7,477 nt of DNA, taken from Oscillospiraceae bacterium (GTDB lineage: Bacteria > Bacillota > Clostridia > Oscillospirales > Acutalibacteraceae). Location of the stretch: positions 7,212 to 14,688 of the forward strand of contig DOZQ01000273.1 of the NCBI GenBank assembly GCA_003517915.1, read 5' to 3'. The position numbers were made by a program, and so were the translations under genes. Of this stretch, positions 5,805-7,477 are shown one piece after another (positions within the stretch are counted from its first letter, which is position 1; each line of letters starts with the position of its first letter). A model generated the notes under the pieces. That model made no database searches. It was not told where the DNA came from and saw nothing but the letters and a program-made list of their open reading frames with translations.

Positions 5805-7060
5805 GAGTTTTCTCCTTTAAGGACATTTCCGATCAGCTCCGCCAGCGCTTCCGGCGTGTTTTGATAAAGTTTGTTACGCATAACAGCGGGATCAACCGAG
5901 CGACCCTTGGTATCGTCGATAAATTTTTCCAGAGCGCGGGCGTCCCGAGCCGGATCAGGGTTGTGCTCAGGCAGTAAAAGACACAGCGGATATCGTGAAA
6001 GATAATCGATACATGGCTCATTTGCGATGGGGCAGGTTGAGACAATGGGCTTGCCGGCGGCCATATATTCAAAAATTTTGCTGGGAACCATAGACGGCAG
6101 CTTATTGCCGAGATTCACAAGAATATCCGCCTGAGCAAGAGTTTCGATAACCAGGTCATGGGCAAGGCTGTTTAATACCCGAATCCGGGGATCCCGCGAA
6201 TATTTTGCGGGGAGCCGGTAAGCATGTGGGACAATAATGGTTAAAGCTATATTGGAAGAGCTAAGAAGGGAAAAAACCTCAAAAAAATATGCGGGGTCGC
6301 GCACATGCGGGGCGATAGAGCCGGCATAGACCAGGTTGAGCTTGGTTTTATCTAAAACCGGATCTATTTCGGGCTTTGATGTATCGCGGGATTCCGGCTG
6401 CGTGAACATCGGAATATCCAGCACGGTCATTTTGGAATAATAGGCATTGCTGGCGCTGTGTGTGCCGTGGTGCTTTTGCGCGGACTTCATATAAACGATG
6501 CGGTCAGCGTTTACAAGCAGCTTTCGCTCCCATTTAAGCCCGCGTTTTAAGGTGGATTTTTCGGAAAAAAACCGCGGTACCACTCCGCCCGACAAAGAGT
6601 CCAAGAAATACGCGATAAACCTTACTTCAGGGTGCTTTTTTTTAATACGGTGCCCCGCGAGAAGGGCTTCAAACGGGGTGAAAACCGAAAACACGCAGTC
6701 GATATTGTGGGTAAGGACAAGCTTTTCCGCCGCTTTTTTATAGCGCCGGACATAAAGTGGGGAGATAATAGGCCAAACCGGGCGAAGCAGCAAAAGCTTT
6801 AGCTTTTTTATCGCCAAAAACAGCTTGAACAGCAGCCATGCGGCCTTTCCCTTGTGCTTTTCCCTCCATGCGGCGGCTTTTGCGCCGAGCGGCGGTTTTA
6901 CGCGCAGTATTTCAGCGCCGTTTATGACGCGGGGGTCTTCGCCGTCTTTTACAAGGCATATAACGTGGTAACCGCTTTTTAAGAGCGCGTCAACTATTCG
7001 GCTGACGCATATGCCGTTGGCGGAAAATTCGCTGCCAAGCAAAATAAGTATTGTCTTCAT
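5789..7060 (-). CDS. GT-B glycosyltransferase, family 4-like (first of tandem pair)
   Basis: The 423-residue protein is a second GT-B glycosyltransferase. It opens with MKTILILLGSEFSANGICVS and carries LNLVYAGSIAPHVRDPAYFF (241-260), AQADILVNLG (309-318) and VPSKIFEYMAAGKPIVSTCP (325-344), the GT4-like donor-binding region. The blocks PFEALLAGHRIKKKHPEV (129-146) and VPRFFSEKSTLKRGLKWE (161-178) are shared almost position for position with the next gene, so the two arose by duplication. A hydrophobic stretch (KLKLLLLRPVWPIISPL, 86-102) suggests peripheral membrane binding. The start codon overlaps the stop of the methionine gamma-lyase-like gene (ATGA), and AGAGG (minus, 7073-7069) lies 8 bases before it inside that gene. 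This implies translational coupling. It probably acts in sequence with its paralogue in making one glycan. The sugar specificity cannot be read from the sequence. Confidence 0.85.
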   Translation of the reverse strand: MKTILILLGSEFSANGICVSRIVDALLKSGYHVICLVKDGEDPRVINGAEILRVKPPLGAKAAAWREKHKGKAAWLLFKLFLAIKKLKLLLLRPVWPIISPLYVRRYKKAAEKLVLTHNIDCVFSVFTPFEALLAGHRIKKKHPEVRFIAYFLDSLSGGVVPRFFSEKSTLKRGLKWERKLLVNADRIVYMKSAQKHHGTHSASNAYYSKMTVLDIPMFTQPESRDTSKPEIDPVLDKTKLNLVYAGSIAPHVRDPAYFFEVFSLLSSSNIALTIIVPHAYRLPAKYSRDPRIRVLNSLAHDLVIETLAQADILVNLGNKLPSMVPSKIFEYMAAGKPIVSTCPIANEPCIDYLSRYPLCLLLPEHNPDPARDARALEKFIDDTKGRSVDPAVMRNKLYQNTPEALAELIGNVLKGENSCGKS

Positions 7061-7477
7061 ACCCTCTGCCTCTGAAATAATTCGCCGTCCAAAAACCCGT
7101 TTTCAAGCATTGACTGCGCGGCTAAAAGCACACCGGTGCGTCCGCTGTGATAGTTGAGCCCACCCTGCAAAAACGCGGTGTACGGCTCTTTGATAGGAGC
7201 ATCGGCTGAAAGCTCTATAGACGCCCCGAGGGTAAACGCGCCCGCGGCCATTATCACCTTATTGTCATAGCCGGGCATATCCCAAGGCTCGGGGATGACG
7301 AAGGAGTCGACCGGGGCACCCTTTTGCATTCCCTGACAAAAAGCTATAAGCGCCCCGGGGCTGTCTAAGCCTACACACTGGATTATATCCGCGCGGGCGT
7401 CCTTTGCTCCTGGGTTGACCGAAAAGCCGAGGCGGGCAAAAAGCTCCGCCGCGAACACGGCGGTTTTAAGCGCCTCG
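7057..7477 (-). CDS. Methionine gamma-lyase family (YnbB-like) PLP enzyme, C-terminal part
   Basis: An open frame runs in from the right edge and ends at TGA (7059-7057), giving 139 residues. The blocks GAPVDSFVIPEPWDMPGYDN, KVIMAAGAFTLGASIELSAD and EPYTAFLQGGLNYHSGRTG match the C-terminal part of the YnbB family, once annotated 'aluminium resistance protein' and now as methionine gamma-lyase-like. These are fold-type I pyridoxal-phosphate enzymes of cytoplasmic sulfur amino-acid metabolism. The PLP-binding lysine is expected upstream, outside the window, so activity cannot be judged. The family is about 410-430 residues, so roughly a third is present. An internal GTG (7458) is only an apparent start: the frame continues upstream with EALKTA, which also fits the family. 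It lies first in this stretch of the operon and overlaps the next gene by 4 bases, an unusual partner for glycosyltransferases. Confidence 0.88.
   Translation of the reverse strand, partial: EALKTAVFAAELFARLGFSVNPGAKDARADIIQCVGLDSPGALIAFCQGMQKGAPVDSFVIPEPWDMPGYDNKVIMAAGAFTLGASIELSADAPIKEPYTAFLQGGLNYHSGRTGVLLAAQSMLENGFLDGELFQRQRV

Overview
The window looks like chromosomal DNA of a low-to-mid GC Gram-positive bacterium of the Clostridia type. The signs are a Bacillota-style topoisomerase III with C-terminal zinc ribbons, strong AGGAG-like ribosome binding sites, a BlaI/MecI-like repressor, and a gene of the YnbB/'aluminium resistance' methionine gamma-lyase family. The species cannot be named from the sequence.

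Layout. (1) Bases 1-52 hold the last 16 codons of a + strand gene, followed by a strong hairpin (122-158). (2) An AT-rich promoter region (about 165-225) leads into topB on the + strand (244-2403), the DNA topoisomerase III gene. (3) Bases 2404-2685 carry no well-supported gene. They hold a weak stem-loop, a good -35/-10 promoter pair and a long, palindrome-rich leader in front of a small + strand gene for a BlaI/MecI-like winged-helix regulator (TTG start at 2686, stop at 3084). (4) A near-perfect bidirectional hairpin (3123-3170) separates this gene from a convergent minus-strand operon. (5) The minus-strand operon, in transcription order, is the 3' end of a methionine gamma-lyase family gene (cut by the window edge), two tandem homologous glycosyltransferases and a Wzx-like polysaccharide flippase. 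The first junction is a 4-base ATGA overlap, the second a 16-base overlap and the third a 23-base gap, so the four genes are very probably co-transcribed. The promoter lies beyond the right edge.

How it works together. The two glycosyltransferases and the flippase make a small module for building a lipid-linked glycan at the cytoplasmic face of the membrane and moving it across. No polymerase, ligase or initiating transferase is visible here. The link to an amino-acid-metabolism enzyme may be only read-through from a housekeeping operon. topB and the BlaI-like gene appear to be separate transcription units.

I found no CRISPR array, tRNA, rRNA, transposase or integrase. No wholly new system is evident. 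The points most worth a second look are the structured leader of the BlaI-like gene, the coupled paralogous glycosyltransferase pair and its odd operon partner.
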